From: Halorubrum persicum
GTDB taxonomy: Archaea > Halobacteriota > Halobacteria > Halobacteriales > Haloferacaceae
Length of the DNA stretch: 32,715 bases
Direction of reading: 5' to 3'
Assembly: GCF_002727125.1 (NCBI RefSeq)
Contig: NZ_NHOA01000145.1
Coordinates: 1 to 32,715, forward strand
Below are positions 31,500 to 32,715 of the stretch, in pieces. The position numbers were made by a program, and so were the translations under genes. The notes under the pieces were generated by a model that was not told the origin of the DNA, made no database searches, and saw only the letters and a program-made list of their open reading frames with translations. Every line of letters starts with the position of its first letter. Position 1 is the first letter of the stretch.

Positions 31500-32715
31500 T
31501 CACCGCCGCGCCCAGTCGAGCAGGCGCTCGTAGAAGGGCTCCGAGGCGAGCGCGTCGGCGTCGCCGACCAGCGTCAGCTGCTTTTTCGCCCGCGTGAGCG
31601 CGACGTTCATGCGCCGGTGGTCCTCGAATATCGGCCCGTCGAGGCCGCCGGTCGCGACCAGCGAGACGACGATCACCTCCTTCGAGGAGCCCTGGAAGCG
31701 GTCGACCGTGTCGACGGTGACCGCGGTGCGCCGGCCGATCTCGGCGACCTGCGCACGGAACGGGGCGATCACGCCGATGTCGTCCGGGTCGACGCCGGCG
31801 GCGACGTAGGCGTCGACGATCGCCGCGACGCGCTCCGCTTCCCGGACGTTCCGGTTGCCGTCGCGGCTCCCGTCGGGATCGACGAAGTCGACGCCGCCGG
31901 CGAGTTCGGGCGCGAGGGAGTCGAGGTCGACGCCGAGGTCGCCGAGGGTCTGCCCGGCCACCTCTGGCGTCGCCGGGCGGAGCGCGCCGTCGTAGAACTC
32001 CGCGGAGGCGAACGCCTGAATGCGCTGGCTCATCCGGTACTGGCGGTCGAGCATGACGCTCGCGTCGGGGTACGTCTCGATGAGCCGCTGGAACAGCGAT
32101 GTCTGGAGGTCGTTCTCCGCGCGCACGACCGGCGGGAGCTGCTCGTGGTCGCCGACGAGCACGAACCGGTCCGCGCGGTTGATCGCGGCGTGGGTCCCCG
32201 GCTCCGTGAGCTGGGAGGCCTCGTCGACGAGCGCCACGTCGAACTCGCACTCGCGGAGGACGCGGGAGCCGCAGGCGGCGGTGGTGGCGGCGACGACCGG
32301 CGCGTCGCGTAGTTCGGCGGCCTTCGCGTCGGGGTCGCCGCGCTGGACGAGCCGCACGTCCTGCATGTCGCCGCGGACGCCGGTCTCGGTCCCGACTCGG
32401 AGCACGTCGTCGAACCCCTGATCGCGGAGCGCCTCGAGGGCGTTGTCGACCGCGCGGTTGGTGAACGCCGAGAGCAACACCCGGTTCCCCTCGGCGACCA
32501 GCGCGCGGATCGTCCGGGCGATGGTGTACGTCTTCCCGGTACCCGGCGGACCGTGGATCAGCGCGCAGTCCTCGGCGTTGACGGCGAGTTCGACGGCCTC
32601 GTTCTGCGCGCCGTTGTTGTCGATGTAGGCGTCGGGGGCGTCCGCGGGGCGGTCGTCGGGGTCCCGGAACGCCGGCTCGCGCCGCCCGAACAGCACGTCC
32701 TTGCGCCGCTCGCTC
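31500..32715 (-). CDS. Upf1/Dna2-like superfamily 1 helicase, C-terminal part (runs off the window)
   Basis: At least 405 residues are visible; the frame stays open to base 32715 (reading S-E-R-R-K-D-V-L-F at the edge), so the N-terminus lies outside. Superfamily 1B motifs in order: Walker [23 protein letters not shown] (Ia), VDEASQLTEPG (II), GDHEQLPPVV (III), DRQYRMSQRIQAFA (IV), DTVDRFQGSSKEVIVVS (V), NVALTRAKKQLTLVGD (VI). They mark a Dna2/Upf1/Hcs1-type 5'-3' helicase. An N-terminal nuclease or OB domain may exist beyond the window. Convergent with the DUF47 gene (12-base gap). Confidence 0.92.
   Translation of the reverse strand, partial: SERRKDVLFGRREPAFRDPDDRPADAPDAYIDNNGAQNEAVELAVNAEDCALIHGPPGTGKTYTIARTIRALVAEGNRVLLSAFTNRAVDNALEALRDQGFDDVLRVGTETGVRGDMQDVRLVQRGDPDAKAAELRDAPVVAATTAACGSRVLRECEFDVALVDEASQLTEPGTHAAINRADRFVLVGDHEQLPPVVRAENDLQTSLFQRLIETYPDASVMLDRQYRMSQRIQAFASAEFYDGALRPATPEVAGQTLGDLGVDLDSLAPELAGGVDFVDPDGSRDGNRNVREAERVAAIVDAYVAAGVDPDDIGVIAPFRAQVAEIGRRTAVTVDTVDRFQGSSKEVIVVSLVATGGLDGPIFEDHRRMNVALTRAKKQLTLVGDADALASEPFYERLLDWARR

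Noticed and set aside
1..32715. CRISPR array, rRNA, transposase or integrase gene
   Set aside because: No regularly spaced 25-40 base repeats, rRNA sequence or recognisable recombinase motif was seen on either strand. The repeats found are short or coding.

Overview
The window looks like chromosomal DNA of a halophilic archaeon, most like Halorubrum or a close relative. GC content is high outside the first ~585 bases. The proteins are strongly acidic. Most genes have a TATA-like box about 25-30 bases before the start codon and no ribosome binding site, as expected for leaderless archaeal transcripts. Archaeal markers include tfe, cdc48, the archaeal tRNA-Tyr with a C1-G72 pair, Trm56, a two-domain KaiC and a long haloarchaeal-type PurC.

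Layout. (1) 1-585: an AT-rich, repeat-bearing, apparently non-coding stretch that truncates an FAD-dependent oxidoreductase gene (571-708, minus). Its outer end lies outside the window. (2) 825-2260: an orphan RarA/MgsA C-terminal-like protein with an acidic repeat tail, tRNA-Tyr(GTA), a palindrome-rich spacer and a small ORF. (3) 2286-5463: a compact five-gene operon with no function I can assign. Three genes encode diverged paralogs reminiscent of DUF2589. A fourth encodes a coiled-coil/PASTA/helix-hairpin-helix protein interrupted by a +1 frameshift. The fifth encodes a small protein resembling an I9-type subtilase propeptide. This is the best candidate here for an undescribed system. (4) 5536-7841: universal stress protein, DJ-1/PfpI protein, two-domain winged-helix regulator and a divergent small membrane protein. 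(5) 7976-12502: nosY, nosF and nosD (minus) with divergent nosL, the copper-maturation set for nitrous oxide reductase, but with no nosZ in the window.

(6) 12536-17871: carB, divergent S66 peptidase (MccF-like), a small winged-helix protein and a haloarchaeal conserved protein. (7) 17949-21744: cdc48, an ATP-NAD kinase-like protein and a 37-residue single-span membrane protein. (8) 21762-24516: a minus-strand run tfe, DUF2110, lipoprotein/membrane protein and cinA-like domain. (9) 24655-25716: an HtpX-like membrane protein whose HExxH zinc site is destroyed. (10) 25740-28828: a LOV-domain histidine kinase divergent from a two-domain KaiC, suggesting a blue-light/clock-type signalling pair. 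(11) 28836-32715: trm56, purC, a DUF47/PhoU-like protein and the C-terminal part of a Upf1/Dna2-like helicase that runs off the window end.

Functions are assigned from visible motifs and recalled family features; no database search was possible. Pfam/DUF names for the small haloarchaeal proteins are from memory and less certain than the motif-based calls.
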